Of a DNA stretch of 64,000 nt, positions 27,292 through 37,545 are shown piece after piece (the stretch's first letter is position 1; every line of letters begins with the position of its first letter). Origin of the DNA: Thalassobium sp. (GTDB lineage: Bacteria; Pseudomonadota; Gammaproteobacteria; Pseudomonadales; Oceanobacteraceae); assembly GCA_002733205.1 (NCBI GenBank), contig NVUW01000003.1, positions 310,001 through 374,000 on the forward strand, given 5' to 3'. A program made the translations under genes and the position numbers. The notes under the pieces were generated by a model. It did no database searches. It was not told where the DNA came from and saw nothing but the letters and a program-made list of their open reading frames with translations.

Positions 27292-27864
27292 ATGAACGAT
27301 CAGGTCAATTACCAGAACAACCCGCTGCACGGGGTCAGTTTAAAAAATCTGCTGATTGAACTTGTTGATCATTATGGCTTTGAAATCCTCCATGCTTATC
27401 TGAATATCAACTGTTTTAAAACCAAGCCGAGCATTGAATCCAGCGTAAAATTCCTGAAAAAAACCGACTGGGCGCGGGAAAAGGTAGAAGCTTTTTATCT
27501 GTATCAGTTTAAAAGCCTGCCCAAAGCCTCGGGTAAACAATTTGCCCTGCCTCCGCGTGACCGCATAATTCCGGCCGACCAGACTCCGGGCGAACCTGCG
27601 GTACTGAGTCTGGAAGACGCCGAGCGTTTGCGGGCCAAACAGGCAGAAAAAACAGCGGCCTTTGGCCGTGGCGGACGTCCGCAGCGTTCAGGCCAACATC
27701 ATAGTCAGCGTTCCGGACAACAGTCCTCAGGGCGCCCTGCCGCCCGCTCTGAACAACGATCGCCTGCGCGCAGTCAACGTGATGAGACTACCGATAAACA
27801 CGATAAGCCGGCGCCTGGCACTAAGGTTGATCCCTGGGCTAAAGCAAAAAAAGCTGCCGAATAG
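27292..27864 (+). CDS. VF530 family DNA-binding protein with basic low-complexity tail
   Basis: 190 codons. Residues 6-75 are the compact VF530 (DUF2132) domain: [28 protein letters not shown]...[20 protein letters not shown]530 from Vibrio has a known structure and is described as DNA-binding. The remaining 110 residues are a low-complexity tail rich in Arg, Gln, Ser and Gly ([30 protein letters not shown]), much longer than the minimal family member of about 75 residues. Such RG/SQ tails often bind nucleic acid or phase-separate. A -10-like TACAAT lies 40 bases upstream. Confidence 0.85.
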   Translation: MNDQVNYQNNPLHGVSLKNLLIELVDHYGFEILHAYLNINCFKTKPSIESSVKFLKKTDWAREKVEAFYLYQFKSLPKASGKQFALPPRDRIIPADQTPGEPAVLSLEDAERLRAKQAEKTAAFGRGGRPQRSGQHHSQRSGQQSSGRPAARSEQRSPARSQRDETTDKHDKPAPGTKVDPWAKAKKAAE

Positions 27865-27874
27865 GCAGCTTTTT
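27846..27874. terminator. Intrinsic terminator overlapping the VF530 stop
   Basis: AAGCTGCC at 27851-27858 pairs with GGCAGCTT at 27864-27871, flanked by A and T runs, so it can work on both strands. The stop codon is in the loop. Confidence 0.8.
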
Positions 27875-27901
27875 CAGAGCACGATAATACGAACACTTTG
27901 C

Positions 27902-28489
27902 TTATTTCAGCAGCGCTTCAATATCGTCATCACTGGGGATGGTAAAACTGGAGTTGGAGCTGATGATCTGCCCTTCGCGGTTAATCAGGTATTTGTAAAA
28001 ATTCCACTTCGGTGCTGTGTCCTGGCGGGCTACTTCTTTAAACAGCGGATGAGCGTTATCGCCTTTGACCGGCACGGTCGCCAGCATGGTAAAGCTGACA
28101 CCAAAATTCTCGAAGCAAATGGTCGCCGCTTCTTCTTCCGACTTGGCTTCCTGATCAAACGAATCTGACGATACGCCAATCACCACCAGACCACGGTCTT
28201 TGTATTTTTCGTGAATGGCTTCAAGATCGCCAAACTGCTTGGTGAAACCGCAATGGCTGGCGGTGTTGATTAACAGCACCGGTCTGCCCTGCACCACTTC
28301 ACACAGATCCAGCGTTTTGGAACTGTGCAGCTTTTTCATTTTATGCTGAAAAATCGGTGCACAGGCATTGCCCTCAGCGGTGGTAGTAAAAGCACTGCGA
28401 TCAATGGCAACCGCCTGGGTTGAACAGGCGCTGACGCTGAGCAGCAAAGCGCTCATGGCGAGTCGTTTAAGCAGGGGAATAACAGTCAT
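27902..28489 (-). CDS. Glutathione-peroxidase-family lipoprotein
   Basis: 195 codons. The signal sequence ends in lipobox LSVSAC (Cys about residue 22), so this is a lipid-anchored periplasmic form rather than the usual cytosolic one. The catalytic motif NTASHCGFTKQF carries the peroxidatic Cys in the usual place, and PKWNFYKYLI near residue 160 supplies the Trp and Asn of the catalytic tetrad. The family reduces hydroperoxides, in bacteria usually with thioredoxin. Two internal alternative cysteines (LCEV, ICFENF) could resolve the disulfide. It is convergent with the VF530 gene. Confidence 0.88.
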   Translation of the reverse strand: MTVIPLLKRLAMSALLLSVSACSTQAVAIDRSAFTTTAEGNACAPIFQHKMKKLHSSKTLDLCEVVQGRPVLLINTASHCGFTKQFGDLEAIHEKYKDRGLVVIGVSSDSFDQEAKSEEEAATICFENFGVSFTMLATVPVKGDNAHPLFKEVARQDTAPKWNFYKYLINREGQIISSNSSFTIPSDDDIEALLK

Positions 28490-28579
28490 GGTGCTCTCCG
28501 CAGGAAAGGGTTGATGTCACAGAACACCAACACTATACAAAACCTATACAACAAGCAATGAACGCACACACCGGCGAGC

Positions 28580-28963
28580 TTACTCCATCGCCTCTCGCAG
28601 CGCTTCATCCAACTCATTCGGCTCGACCAGCAGCGCTTCTTCTTTCAGGTTCGGGAACACCACCAGATAGGTTTCATCGGCGCTCAGGCCCGGTGTCCAG
28701 CGCTCCAGCCAGACATCCAGCGCGACGGCTTTGGGGGCGCAATCTTCCCACTCGCCGGTTGCCCACTCAGCGGCATAATCGGCATGGGGCCAGATGGGCA
28801 GACAGTTGTCGCCTTCGGAGGTCAGGGTTACCCAGCCTTCGTCGTTGGCCAGACTCCAGATTTCGCCGTTCGCCACGACTTTGTCAATAAAGTGCTGATA
28901 GCGCTGATGGTTCGACAATTTCAGGCTGGCCTGATGTTCTTTCGGACTGAGGGGATAACTCAT
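28580..28963 (-). CDS. DUF2750 family protein
   Basis: 127 codons. The order matches DUF2750: RYQHFIDKVVANGEIWSLAND, then GWVTLTSEGDNCLPIWPHADYAAEWA, and LDVWLERWTPGLSADETYLVVFPN. Cytosolic, without signal peptide or membrane helix. The function is unknown, and the surroundings (glutathione peroxidase, LysR) do not suggest one. Confidence 0.85.
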   Translation of the reverse strand: MSYPLSPKEHQASLKLSNHQRYQHFIDKVVANGEIWSLANDEGWVTLTSEGDNCLPIWPHADYAAEWATGEWEDCAPKAVALDVWLERWTPGLSADETYLVVFPNLKEEALLVEPNELDEALREAME

Positions 28964-29063
28964 AGCATTCTGCCTTAAGGCCTGACGTAAAAAAGCGCAC
29001 TATAAGGACTCATGCAGGTTAAGTCATCACCGACTTGCGGCGGGCGAACAAAGCCTTCGCTTT

Positions 29064-29945
29064 TTATACATTGAGCTTCTGTTCCAGATAATCCGCTAAC
29101 AAACGCACCTTGGGTGAGAGATGGCGACTTTGCGGATAAATTGCCCAGATTCCTTCATTAACCGGCCGGATGGCCGGTAACAGACTGATCAATTCAGCGC
29201 GCTGAATGTGCGGCAACACGTAGTAGTCCGGCAGCTGCACGATACCAATCCCTTTTAAGGCGGCGTCCAGCAACGCCGGACCACTGTTGGCGCTGAGGCT
29301 GCCGCTGATGTGCACCACCCGTTCGCGGCCGTGTTCTTTAAAGCGCCAGTAATCGAGGGTTCCTGCCAGACAGTTATGCTGCTTCAGTTCCGCCAGTGAA
29401 TGCGGCTCACCATGGGCCGCCAGATACGCCGGTGCGGCACAGGTGTACTGCTCACGCGACGCCAGCCGACGCGCCACCAGCCGGTCATCATCCAGCTTGC
29501 CGAGACGCACCGCCATGTCATAACCGCCATCAATCAGATCAAGCTTCTGGTTAGTAAGCAGATACTGCAGCTGAATCTGTGGATACTGCAGAGCAAAATC
29601 ATTCAGCAAGGGCGCAATATGACGTTCGCCATAACTCATCGGCGCAGTGATGCGCAGCTTACCCTGCGGCGTGGCCTGCAGATTGCTGAGTGCCAGCTCC
29701 GCCTCGGCCAGACCGTCAAGCACCAGGCGACAATGCTGATAATACAACTGCCCCGGTTCGGTTAACGCCACCCGCCGCGTGGTACGGAACAGCAACTCAC
29801 TGCCCAACCGCTGTTCCAGCGCCCGCACCTGACGGCTCACCTGCGCGGTAGACAACCCAAGCTGCACCGCCGCTGCGGTAAAACTGCAGGATTCCGCCAC
29901 CGCCACAAACTCACGGATTCCCTCCCACTGGGGGATTGATTGCAT
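29064..29945 (-). CDS. LysR family transcriptional regulator
   Basis: 293 codons. The N-terminal winged HTH is intact (FVAVAESCSFTAAAVQLGLSTAQVSRQVRALEQRLG), followed by a periplasmic-binding-like effector domain from about residue 90. It is close to the AaeR/DsdC-like group with the start 'MQSIPQWEGIREFVAVAE'. It diverges from frmA with a 129-base gap, so it is a candidate regulator of formaldehyde detoxification as well as of itself. The effector is unknown. Confidence 0.9.
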   Translation of the reverse strand: MQSIPQWEGIREFVAVAESCSFTAAAVQLGLSTAQVSRQVRALEQRLGSELLFRTTRRVALTEPGQLYYQHCRLVLDGLAEAELALSNLQATPQGKLRITAPMSYGERHIAPLLNDFALQYPQIQLQYLLTNQKLDLIDGGYDMAVRLGKLDDDRLVARRLASREQYTCAAPAYLAAHGEPHSLAELKQHNCLAGTLDYWRFKEHGRERVVHISGSLSANSGPALLDAALKGIGIVQLPDYYVLPHIQRAELISLLPAIRPVNEGIWAIYPQSRHLSPKVRLLADYLEQKLNV

Positions 29946-29961
29946 CTTTTTCGCCCGATTA

Positions 29962-29975
29962 TTACCAATGTGTAA
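29962..29975. promoter_or_regulatory. Candidate LysR-type operator
   Basis: TTAC CAATGT GTAA, an imperfect T-N11-A style dyad, lies 17 bases upstream of the LysR start in the LysR-frmA divergent gap. The position suits autoregulation; the match is short. Confidence 0.35.
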
Positions 29976-29981
29976 AAGTGA

Positions 29982-31205
<1,224 letters not shown>

Positions 31206-31214
31206 GGGGCTGTT

Positions 31215-32093
31215 ATGACGGACGTGAATACCGATGTTGAGCGCCTCAGCCAGAACAAAAGTTTTGGCGGCTGGCATAAGCAATACCGGCATCAGTCGGC
31301 GGTGCTTAACTGCAGCATGCGCTTTGCGATTTTTCTGCCGCCACAGGCCAGTAACGACAACCCAGTGCCGGTACTCTACTGGCTCTCGGGCCTGACCTGT
31401 AGCGATGAAAACTTTATGCAGAAGGCCGGCGCCCAGCGCCTGGCCGCTGAGCTGGGCATTGCCATCGTCGCCCCGGACACCAGTCCGCGCGGCGACGGCG
31501 TGGCCGACGATCCGCAGGGCGCTTACGATCTGGGTTTAGGAGCCGGTTTTTACCTGAACGCGACTCAGCCACCCTGGGCCGCGCACTACCGTATGGAAGA
31601 TTATGTGCTGCAGGAATTACCGGCCTTAATCGAAGCGCTGTTTCCGGTCAGCGACAAGCGCGCCATCAGTGGTCACTCTATGGGTGGACACGGTGCGCTG
31701 ACGCTGGCGCTGAACAATCCGCAGCGCTTTACTTCGGTATCGGCGTTCAGCCCGATCAGTAATCCGAGCCGCTGCCCCTGGGGCATCAAAGCGTTCAGCG
31801 CGTATCTGGGCAACGACCGCGAGCAATGGCTGGCTTATGACAGCAGCGAGTTAATGCGCAACAGCCCGCAAGGTCAACATCTGCCGGCACTGGTCGATCA
31901 GGGCCTGGCCGATGATTTCTTAAGCAACCAGCTGCACCCGGAAACGCTGGAAGACGCCGCCCAAGCCAGCGGCTACCCGCTGACCCTGCGCCGTCATGAA
32001 GGCTACGATCACAGCTATTATTTCATCAGCAGTTTTATTGATGATCACCTGCGTTTTCATGCGCAGTATCTGGTTGATCGAACAACAGTCTGA
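31215..32093 (+). CDS. fghA: S-formylglutathione hydrolase
   Basis: 292 codons, AAGGGG six bases upstream. It is an esterase D-type alpha/beta hydrolase with the nucleophile serine in [15 protein letters not shown] (about residue 157) and the terminal catalytic His in [16 protein letters not shown]. Length is slightly above the usual 278, with a short extra N-terminus. It hydrolyses S-formylglutathione to formate and glutathione, directly after FrmA in the same operon. The operon ends at an 11-bp hairpin at 32117-32145. Confidence 0.95.
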   Translation: MTDVNTDVERLSQNKSFGGWHKQYRHQSAVLNCSMRFAIFLPPQASNDNPVPVLYWLSGLTCSDENFMQKAGAQRLAAELGIAIVAPDTSPRGDGVADDPQGAYDLGLGAGFYLNATQPPWAAHYRMEDYVLQELPALIEALFPVSDKRAISGHSMGGHGALTLALNNPQRFTSVSAFSPISNPSRCPWGIKAFSAYLGNDREQWLAYDSSELMRNSPQGQHLPALVDQGLADDFLSNQLHPETLEDAAQASGYPLTLRRHEGYDHSYYFISSFIDDHLRFHAQYLVDRTTV

Positions 32094-32116
32094 TCCACTC
32101 AGTAATTGCAACCATA

Positions 32117-32145
32117 CCCGACGCTGACTGCACCTCAGCGTCGGG
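32117..32145. terminator. Hairpin between convergent fghA and merR-like genes
   Basis: A perfect 11-bp stem, CCCGACGCTGA / TCAGCGTCGGG with a 7-base loop. No T-run follows on either strand, so it may act as a Rho-independent terminator only weakly or protect 3' ends. Confidence 0.6.
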
Positions 32146-32190
32146 AAATTAACACCGGATGTTTCCTCTGTGCCGGTGATCTTCACAGGC

Positions 32191-32601
32191 CTATTTCTTC
32201 AGTTTGTTTATCGTTCTGAAATTTTTTCTCGCTGACATACTTACGATACGCAAAAACTTAGGACACTCGAAATGACTGGCTGCGCGACACATAGCCGCAT
32301 GCTGTAAGCCATCCCGCATCATGGTTAATTCTTTAACTTTTTCATCCAACTCTGCAGCCTTGTCTGCCAATAGCTGGCGGTTTATCTGCGTTCCATCTGC
32401 AGTAAACATCAGACTCATTTCATCAAGAGAAAAACCCACCCGGCACCCAAGGGAAATCAATGCCAGTTGATTAATAACACCGGCACTGAACTGACGGCGC
32501 AGGCCATGCCTGCCAACAGAGTGGATCAACCCCTTACTCTCATAATAGCGAATAGTTGATGCAGGTAATCCTGACTGACGGGCTACTTCACCAATATCCA
32601 T
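32191..32601 (-). CDS. MerR family transcriptional regulator
   Basis: 136 codons from the ATG at 32601, with GGAG seven bases upstream; the frame extends to 32664 but would run through the promoter dyad. The N-terminal winged HTH is MDIGEVARQSGLPASTIRYYESKGLI. A long dimerisation helix follows, and the effector end has two cysteines, MCRAASHFECPKF (C-x7-C), the place where metal- or thiol-sensing members bind ligand. It diverges from a TPMT-TSUP operon across a MerR-type promoter, so it very likely activates that operon. The effector is not known; soft metalloid, metal or electrophile are the options. Confidence 0.9.
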   Translation of the reverse strand: MDIGEVARQSGLPASTIRYYESKGLIHSVGRHGLRRQFSAGVINQLALISLGCRVGFSLDEMSLMFTADGTQINRQLLADKAAELDEKVKELTMMRDGLQHAAMCRAASHFECPKFLRIVSMSARKNFRTINKLKK

Positions 32602-32621
32602 ATAATTCTCCGGACCTACAG

Positions 32622-32652
32622 TTGACTTAAAGTCGACTTTAACTTGCATACT
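32622..32652 (+). promoter_or_regulatory. MerR-type promoter with 19-bp spacer and palindromic operator
   Basis: -35 TTGACT (32622-32627) and -10 CATACT (32647-32652) are separated by 19 bp, the overlong spacer that MerR activators correct by untwisting. A perfect 16-bp palindrome TTAAAGTCGACTTTAA (32627-32642) fills most of the spacer. It is oriented towards the methyltransferase gene and also sits in the leader of the regulator gene. Confidence 0.8.
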
Positions 32653-32692
32653 CACTGTCAGCAATATCAGAACATCAATTAAGGAGCACCGA

Positions 32693-33364
32693 ATGAATGC
32701 TGACTTTTGGCATAAAAAATGGGAAAAAGGCGATATCGGCTTTCATGAAGCAACCGTTAACCCGCTACTCGAAGCTCATATCGGGAAATTACAACTATCT
32801 GCCGGCAGTCGTATTTTTTTACCTCTGTGCGGAAAAACACTGGATATAGCCTGGCTTTATACCGCTGGCTACCGGATTGCAGGAGTCGAATTAAGTAAGC
32901 ACGCCGTTTTACAATTATTCAACGAACTCCGCTTAGTTCCGTCTGTTACACCAACATCAATATCAGCCATCACACGCTATTCTGCCCCCGGCATTGATAT
33001 TCTGGTCGGTGATATATTCGCTGTTGATGCCGGCACTCTCGGCGCCATCGATGCGGTTTATGATCGGGCGGCTCTCGTTGCCCTGCCCGCAGACGACAGA
33101 ATTATCTACAGTGAACATATCAGCAAAATCAGTGCTGGCGCGATACAGCTGCTGATTACCTATGAATATGCCAGCGAAAAACTGCAAGGCCCGCCGTTTG
33201 CGGTAAACGCAGGAGAAATCCATCGAAATTATTCAGCGCATTACCAGCCGGAAGAGCTGGAACAACAGTACATTGCCGGCGGTTTAAAAGGTGTTGATGC
33301 TATCAATAAAGCCTGGCTGTTACGTCCCCGGAAAACGACCGGAGATCCGTTATGCCAGAGCTGA
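32693..33364 (+). CDS. tpm: Thiopurine S-methyltransferase family protein (tpm-like)
   Basis: 223 codons, AAGGAG seven bases upstream. It opens with the family's MNADFWHKKWEKGDIGFHE, continues with the SAM-binding IFLPLCGKTLDIAWL and GYRIAGVELSKHAV, and has DAVYDRAALVALPADDR in the middle. Bacterial TPMTs methylate thiols, selenium and tellurium oxyanion derivatives and give tellurite or selenite resistance in some species. Here the gene is under a MerR-type promoter and overlaps a TauE/TSUP exporter by 13 bases. The C-terminal end (TTGDPLCQS) is slightly divergent. The physiological substrate is not known. Confidence 0.88.
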   Translation: MNADFWHKKWEKGDIGFHEATVNPLLEAHIGKLQLSAGSRIFLPLCGKTLDIAWLYTAGYRIAGVELSKHAVLQLFNELRLVPSVTPTSISAITRYSAPGIDILVGDIFAVDAGTLGAIDAVYDRAALVALPADDRIIYSEHISKISAGAIQLLITYEYASEKLQGPPFAVNAGEIHRNYSAHYQPEELEQQYIAGGLKGVDAINKAWLLRPRKTTGDPLCQS

Positions 33365-34167
33365 CATTTATTATTGTTTACATTCTGACAGGAATCACAG
33401 TTGGGTTTATAGCTGGCTTACTTGGGGCGGTAGGCGGTGGAATTCTTGTTCCATTGCTGACGACAATTTTTACCTGGCAGGGAATCAATCCGGAGTATGC
33501 CATTCACCTTGCTCTGGGCACCGCTCTGAGCTGTATGATTTTATCGTCTGCTGCCAGTACCCGTGCTCATGCTGCACGCCAGGCTATTGCCTGGAAACTG
33601 GTTGGCGGACTGGCAGTTGGTATCAGTGCCGGTGCATTTCTTACAACACACGTAGCTGCAGCAATTAAACCATTCTATATCGCCGTTTTCTTTTCTGCTT
33701 TTATGGCCCTGATAGCGCTGCAGGTATTCATTAAATGGCAGCCATCCAGAGACAACCGGCCGATAAGGCAACAGGAACTGATAACCTCAGGTTTTTTCAT
33801 TGGCGCAGTGTCTGCACTGGCTGCTGTTGGTGGGGGATTCCTGAGCGTTATGTATCTGAGCTACAAAAACATTGATATAAAACGTGCCGTTGCGACATCC
33901 GCTGCAATTGGCCTGCCACTGGCCATTGTCGGCTCAGTCGGCTACATGATCAGCGGTTGGTCAGATACTCTGTCACTGCCCCTGACCCTGGGTTATGTCT
34001 ATCTGCCGGCATTTGTCGTTATCTCAGTCAGCAGTGTCCTGATGGCTCCGCTTGGTGTCCGCTGTTCTCATGCATTGCCAGAAGCAAGCCTGAAAAAAAT
34101 TTTTGCCATATTGTCGCTGTTGCTTAGCATCAGGATGCTGTTTTCCGTCAGTACATTGCAGATGTAA
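33352..34167 (+). CDS. TSUP/TauE family membrane permease
   Basis: 271 codons, eight or so hydrophobic helices, with the duplicated family motif IAGLLGAVGGGILVPLL at residues 19-35 and GAVSALAAVGGGFLSVMYLS at about 155-174. TSUP proteins move sulfite, sulfoacetate, thiosulfate and related sulfur anions, or are of unknown substrate. The 13-base overlap with the TPMT gene and shared MerR promoter suggest it exports or imports a substrate or product tied to that methyltransferase. It is followed by a strong hairpin. Confidence 0.88.
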   Translation: MPELTFIIVYILTGITVGFIAGLLGAVGGGILVPLLTTIFTWQGINPEYAIHLALGTALSCMILSSAASTRAHAARQAIAWKLVGGLAVGISAGAFLTTHVAAAIKPFYIAVFFSAFMALIALQVFIKWQPSRDNRPIRQQELITSGFFIGAVSALAAVGGGFLSVMYLSYKNIDIKRAVATSAAIGLPLAIVGSVGYMISGWSDTLSLPLTLGYVYLPAFVVISVSSVLMAPLGVRCSHALPEASLKKIFAILSLLLSIRMLFSVSTLQM

Positions 34168-34170
34168 TAA

Positions 34171-34196
34171 AGGGCAATGGTTTACACCATTGCCCT
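34171..34196 (+). terminator. Terminator hairpin after the TPMT-TSUP operon
   Basis: AGGGCAATGG at 34171-34180, loop TTTACA, CCATTGCCCT at 34187-34196, then CTTGTTT. The stem is 10 bp and perfect. Confidence 0.75.
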
Positions 34197-34243
34197 CTTG
34201 TTTACACTATGCGCTGCATATGAGCTCTGTGACAATAAGCCGC

Positions 34244-35536
34244 TCAGTGCACAAAAATCACTTTCAGCAATAACAGCGCCGACAACACCCAGACACCAAC
34301 CGACAGCTCACGCGCCTTACCGCCCAGCACTTTCGCCAGCGCATAGGTGATAAAGCCCAGCGTGATGCCATGGGCAATGGAGAAGGTCAGCGGCGTCATC
34401 AGCAGCACCACTGCCACCGGCGCGGCTTCTGTCAGGTCTTCCCAGTCCACTTCTTTCAGCGTAAACAGCATCAGAATCGAGACATAGAAAATCGCACCCG
34501 CGGTCGCATAGGCCGGAATCATACCGGCCAGCGGCGCGAAGAAAATACTCAGCAAAAACAGCACACCAACCACAACCGCGGTTAAGCCGGTACGGCCTCC
34601 GGCGGAAACACCGGCCGCACTTTCGATATAACTGGTGGTGGTTGAGGTGCCCAGCATCGCGCCGGTCACGGTGGCGGTACTGTCAGCCAGTAAAGCCTGC
34701 TTTAAGCGTGGTACCTGGCCATCACTTTTGGTCAGCCCCGCACGCTGGGTTACGGCAATCAACGTGCCGGAGGTATCGAACAGATCGACAAAGAGGAACG
34801 CGAAAATAACGCTCAGCATCGCCACATCAAAGGCTTCGGCCAGGTTCATCTGCATAAAGGTCGGAGCAATCGACGGTGGTGCAGACACAATGCCCTGATA
34901 CTCTACATGACCCGTTGCAACGGCAATCACACTCACCAGCAGCACCGCCAGCAGTACCGCACCGTGAATATTGCGCTGGGTGAAGGCAATGATCAGGAAG
35001 AAACCCAGAATGGCCATGGCCGGGCCGAAATCACCCAAATTGCCCAGACTCACCAGTGTCGCCGGATGCGCCACAATAATGCCGGCATTTTTCAGCGCGA
35101 TCAGTGCCAGAAAGGCGCCGATACCCGCGGCAATGGCTTTTTTCAGCGTGACCGGAATGGCATTGATCGCCCATTCACGGATCTTAAACAGACTGAGCAG
35201 AATAAAAATACAGCCCGACAGGAATACTGCCCCCAGAGCGGTCTGCCAGCTGTAACCCATGCCCAGCACAACACCGTAAGTAAAGAAGGCGTTCAGACCC
35301 ATACCCGGCGCCAGCGCCACCGGCAGATTGGCCCAGAAACCCATGATAAAACAGCCGACCGCCGCCGCCAGACAGGTCGCCACAAACACCGCACCATGGT
35401 CCATACCGGCATCCTCCAGCATCGCCGGGTTCACGAAAATAATGTAAGCCATGGTCAGGTAAGTAGTGACACCGGCCAGCACCTCGGTGCGCGTGTTACT
35501 GCCGAAACGCGACAGCTGAAACAGCTTTTCCAGCAT
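34244..35536 (-). CDS. NCS2/AzgA-type purine permease
   Basis: 430 codons from the ATG at 35536 with AGAGG upstream; the longer in-frame start at 35767 would read through the divergent promoter. About 12-14 transmembrane helices. Family motifs are [19 protein letters not shown], the substrate helix [17 protein letters not shown], and [17 protein letters not shown] with [23 protein letters not shown]. This is the COG2252 group of adenine/guanine/hypoxanthine proton symporters. Its divergent neighbour is adenine phosphoribosyltransferase, which would use the imported adenine. No purine riboswitch was seen in the 269-base gap. Confidence 0.9.
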   Translation of the reverse strand: MLEKLFQLSRFGSNTRTEVLAGVTTYLTMAYIIFVNPAMLEDAGMDHGAVFVATCLAAAVGCFIMGFWANLPVALAPGMGLNAFFTYGVVLGMGYSWQTALGAVFLSGCIFILLSLFKIREWAINAIPVTLKKAIAAGIGAFLALIALKNAGIIVAHPATLVSLGNLGDFGPAMAILGFFLIIAFTQRNIHGAVLLAVLLVSVIAVATGHVEYQGIVSAPPSIAPTFMQMNLAEAFDVAMLSVIFAFLFVDLFDTSGTLIAVTQRAGLTKSDGQVPRLKQALLADSTATVTGAMLGTSTTTSYIESAAGVSAGGRTGLTAVVVGVLFLLSIFFAPLAGMIPAYATAGAIFYVSILMLFTLKEVDWEDLTEAAPVAVVLLMTPLTFSIAHGITLGFITYALAKVLGGKARELSVGVWVLSALLLLKVIFVH

Positions 35537-35661
35537 GGGAAGAACCTCTGTTTGTGAACGAAACAAGTCCAGCGGCCAGCATTCATGCGGCCCCGACCCA
35601 AACACATCACTGCCGGGTACGATCCGCATCCAACGGAGGGAGACTTTTTGTGGGCGCGGAT

Positions 35662-35667
35662 TATAAT
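35662..35667 (+). promoter_or_regulatory. -10 element for apt
   Basis: A perfect TATAAT in GGATTATAATGCC, 139 bases before the apt start. No convincing -35 (17 bases upstream reads GGAGAC). It also lies between the divergent permease and apt genes. Confidence 0.45.
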
Positions 35668-35805
35668 GCCCCGTTTGCCAAAGCCAAAGAAAACCTGACT
35701 GATTGGTCGGTTCTTTTCGCCTGCGGCCAGTCTTGCCGGTCATGCCACCGGTACACGCACCCGACATTCACGTACATTGCCGTACCCAACCGACAGAGAC
35801 AGACC

Positions 35806-36348
35806 ATGAGTGCCTACAGCCAGGAAATCAAAGACGCCATCCGCACCGTTGCCAACTGGCCGGAAGACGGTGTGATGTTTCGCGACATCATGCCACTGCT
35901 GCAGAACCGCAGCGTATTCCGTAAGCTGATCGACAGCTTTGTACACCGCTATCAGGATCAGCAACTGGATGCCATTGCCGCCATCGACGCGCGGGGTTTT
36001 ATTCTCGGTGCGCCGCTGGCCTACGAACTGGGCCTGAGCCTGGTGCCGGTGCGCAAGAAGGGTAAACTGCCGTTTAAAACCGTGACCCAGAGCTATGACC
36101 TGGAATACGGTTCTGCCACCATAGAGCTGCACACCGATGCCTTTAAGCCCGGTGATCGCGTACTGGTGATGGACGATCTGATCGCCACCGGCGGCACCAT
36201 GCTGGCCGCCTGTGAGCTGGTGCGCCAGCTGCAGGCCGAGGTGGTGGAAGTGGCTGCCATCATTGATCTGCCCGACCTGAAAGGCAGCGAAAAACTGCGT
36301 AACGCCGGATTCGACGTTTATGCCATCTGTGAATTTGACGGACACTGA
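35806..36348 (+). CDS. apt: Adenine phosphoribosyltransferase
   Basis: 180 codons from the ATG at 35806; the frame continues upstream to 35554 but that part is not conserved and lies before the promoter. It shows [33 protein letters not shown] and the PRPP-binding loop [18 protein letters not shown]. The enzyme makes AMP from adenine and PRPP for salvage. The length fits the family (about 175-185). It is 23 bases upstream of yejK and opposite an adenine-type permease. The ribosome-binding site is weak. Confidence 0.95.
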   Translation: MSAYSQEIKDAIRTVANWPEDGVMFRDIMPLLQNRSVFRKLIDSFVHRYQDQQLDAIAAIDARGFILGAPLAYELGLSLVPVRKKGKLPFKTVTQSYDLEYGSATIELHTDAFKPGDRVLVMDDLIATGGTMLAACELVRQLQAEVVEVAAIIDLPDLKGSEKLRNAGFDVYAICEFDGH

Positions 36349-36371
36349 AAGCCCGCTAAGAGATAAAAACC

Positions 36372-37472
36372 ATGAGCCTGCGCCATTTTGTAACCCATCA
36401 GATCAGCAAAGACATTAAAGATCCGGCCGCAACGCTGGTATGCAGTGAGCAGGAAGCCGATCTCGACAGCGAATTGGTCGCACACTTCTACGCGCAAACA
36501 GCCGCACAGTTAAAAGCCGTGCTGACACAACGCTCCGGTAAACGCTACGGTATTTTTCACCCGGAAATTACCCAGGCAAGGGCGCAGATTCAGGATTGGC
36601 AGGGTGAGCGCCAGAGCTTTGTTGCCCTCACCCGCCGCCTGAGCAAACAGTTCGCCAACGCCCTCGACAATACCGAGCTGGCACTGGAAGGCTACCTCGC
36701 CTTCTTTTACGAGCAGCTGGCCGACAGTGACCGTCTGTACATGTTCCACCTGCGGCGTAAAAGCAGCGTCTCGATTAATACCGATATGACGCTGAGCGAA
36801 ACCCATTATCTGGATTTTTCCAATACCGGTTTTGGCGTCATGCTCAACATCACCGATTGGCTGGCCGATGACGACAGCAAATACCTGACCTTCAGTTTTG
36901 GCCGCGGCGATAAGCCACTGCAGAACCAGTTTGCCGAATGCATTGGTTTTACCGATACCTTAAATACCGCCGCCGAAACCGAAGAGTTTCTGGAAATTGT
37001 TGATCAGTTCAGCCAGACGCTGAACCCGGAAGACAGCTTTGAATACAAAACCAAAGTGGTCGATTACTGCATTGAGCAGGATCTGCGCGGTGAACCGGTC
37101 GTGTTCGATGAGCTGGCCAGCTATATGGAAACCCAGGTCAAAGCCGAACCGGCCAAAGCCTTTGCCAACTATATTGTCGACAAACAAAAAGAACGTCAGC
37201 AAAACCAGCGACAAAACAGCGAGTTAACGCCGGAGCAGCTGGCGGCTCAGGGAGCTTCACAACAGGTAGTGGCGGAAGCCATTAAAACCGAGCTGATTCC
37301 TGACCGTAAAAAGCTGCGTGGATTTATCCGCTACAGCGGTAAAAATAAAGACCTGAGCCTGAGTTTCTCTGCCAGCCTGCTGGATAAAGATATTATCTTT
37401 GATAAAAGCAGTAACGAGCTGCGCATCACCAAGGTGCCGGAGTCGCTGCTGAAACAATTAAAAGAATCCTGA
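36372..37472 (+). CDS. yejK: Nucleoid-associated protein YejK (NdpA/37-kDa family)
   Basis: 366 codons. The family markers are clear: FALTRRLSKQF-like residues, GYLAFFYEQLADSDRLYMFHL (about 108-128), LDFSNTGFGVMLNITDWLADD and YLTFSFGRGDKPLQNQFAECIGF. Members bind the nucleoid and interact with topoisomerase IV in E. coli. The usual length is 335; here there is a short insertion with a Gln-rich stretch (KERQQNQRQNSELTPEQLAAQGASQQ, residues about 275-300). It probably shares a transcript with apt. Confidence 0.9.
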   Translation: MSLRHFVTHQISKDIKDPAATLVCSEQEADLDSELVAHFYAQTAAQLKAVLTQRSGKRYGIFHPEITQARAQIQDWQGERQSFVALTRRLSKQFANALDNTELALEGYLAFFYEQLADSDRLYMFHLRRKSSVSINTDMTLSETHYLDFSNTGFGVMLNITDWLADDDSKYLTFSFGRGDKPLQNQFAECIGFTDTLNTAAETEEFLEIVDQFSQTLNPEDSFEYKTKVVDYCIEQDLRGEPVVFDELASYMETQVKAEPAKAFANYIVDKQKERQQNQRQNSELTPEQLAAQGASQQVVAEAIKTELIPDRKKLRGFIRYSGKNKDLSLSFSASLLDKDIIFDKSSNELRITKVPESLLKQLKES

Positions 37473-37507
37473 TTACCGGCAACGCGAAAGAATAAAACAC
37501 CGGACAT

Positions 37508-37534
37508 AAAAAAAGCCGCAACTGCGGCTTTTTT
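37508..37534. terminator. Bidirectional intrinsic terminator
   Basis: A run of As, then GCCGC AACT GCGGC, then a run of Ts (37508-37534). It serves the end of yejK and of the convergent gene at 37546. Confidence 0.85.
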
Positions 37535-37545
37535 ATGCTTTTAAC

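Noticed and set aside
35537..35805. Possible purine riboswitch or PurR box between the permease and apt
   Set aside because: I looked for the riboswitch core and an ACGCAAACGT-type PurR box and saw neither; only a -10 hexamer was found.
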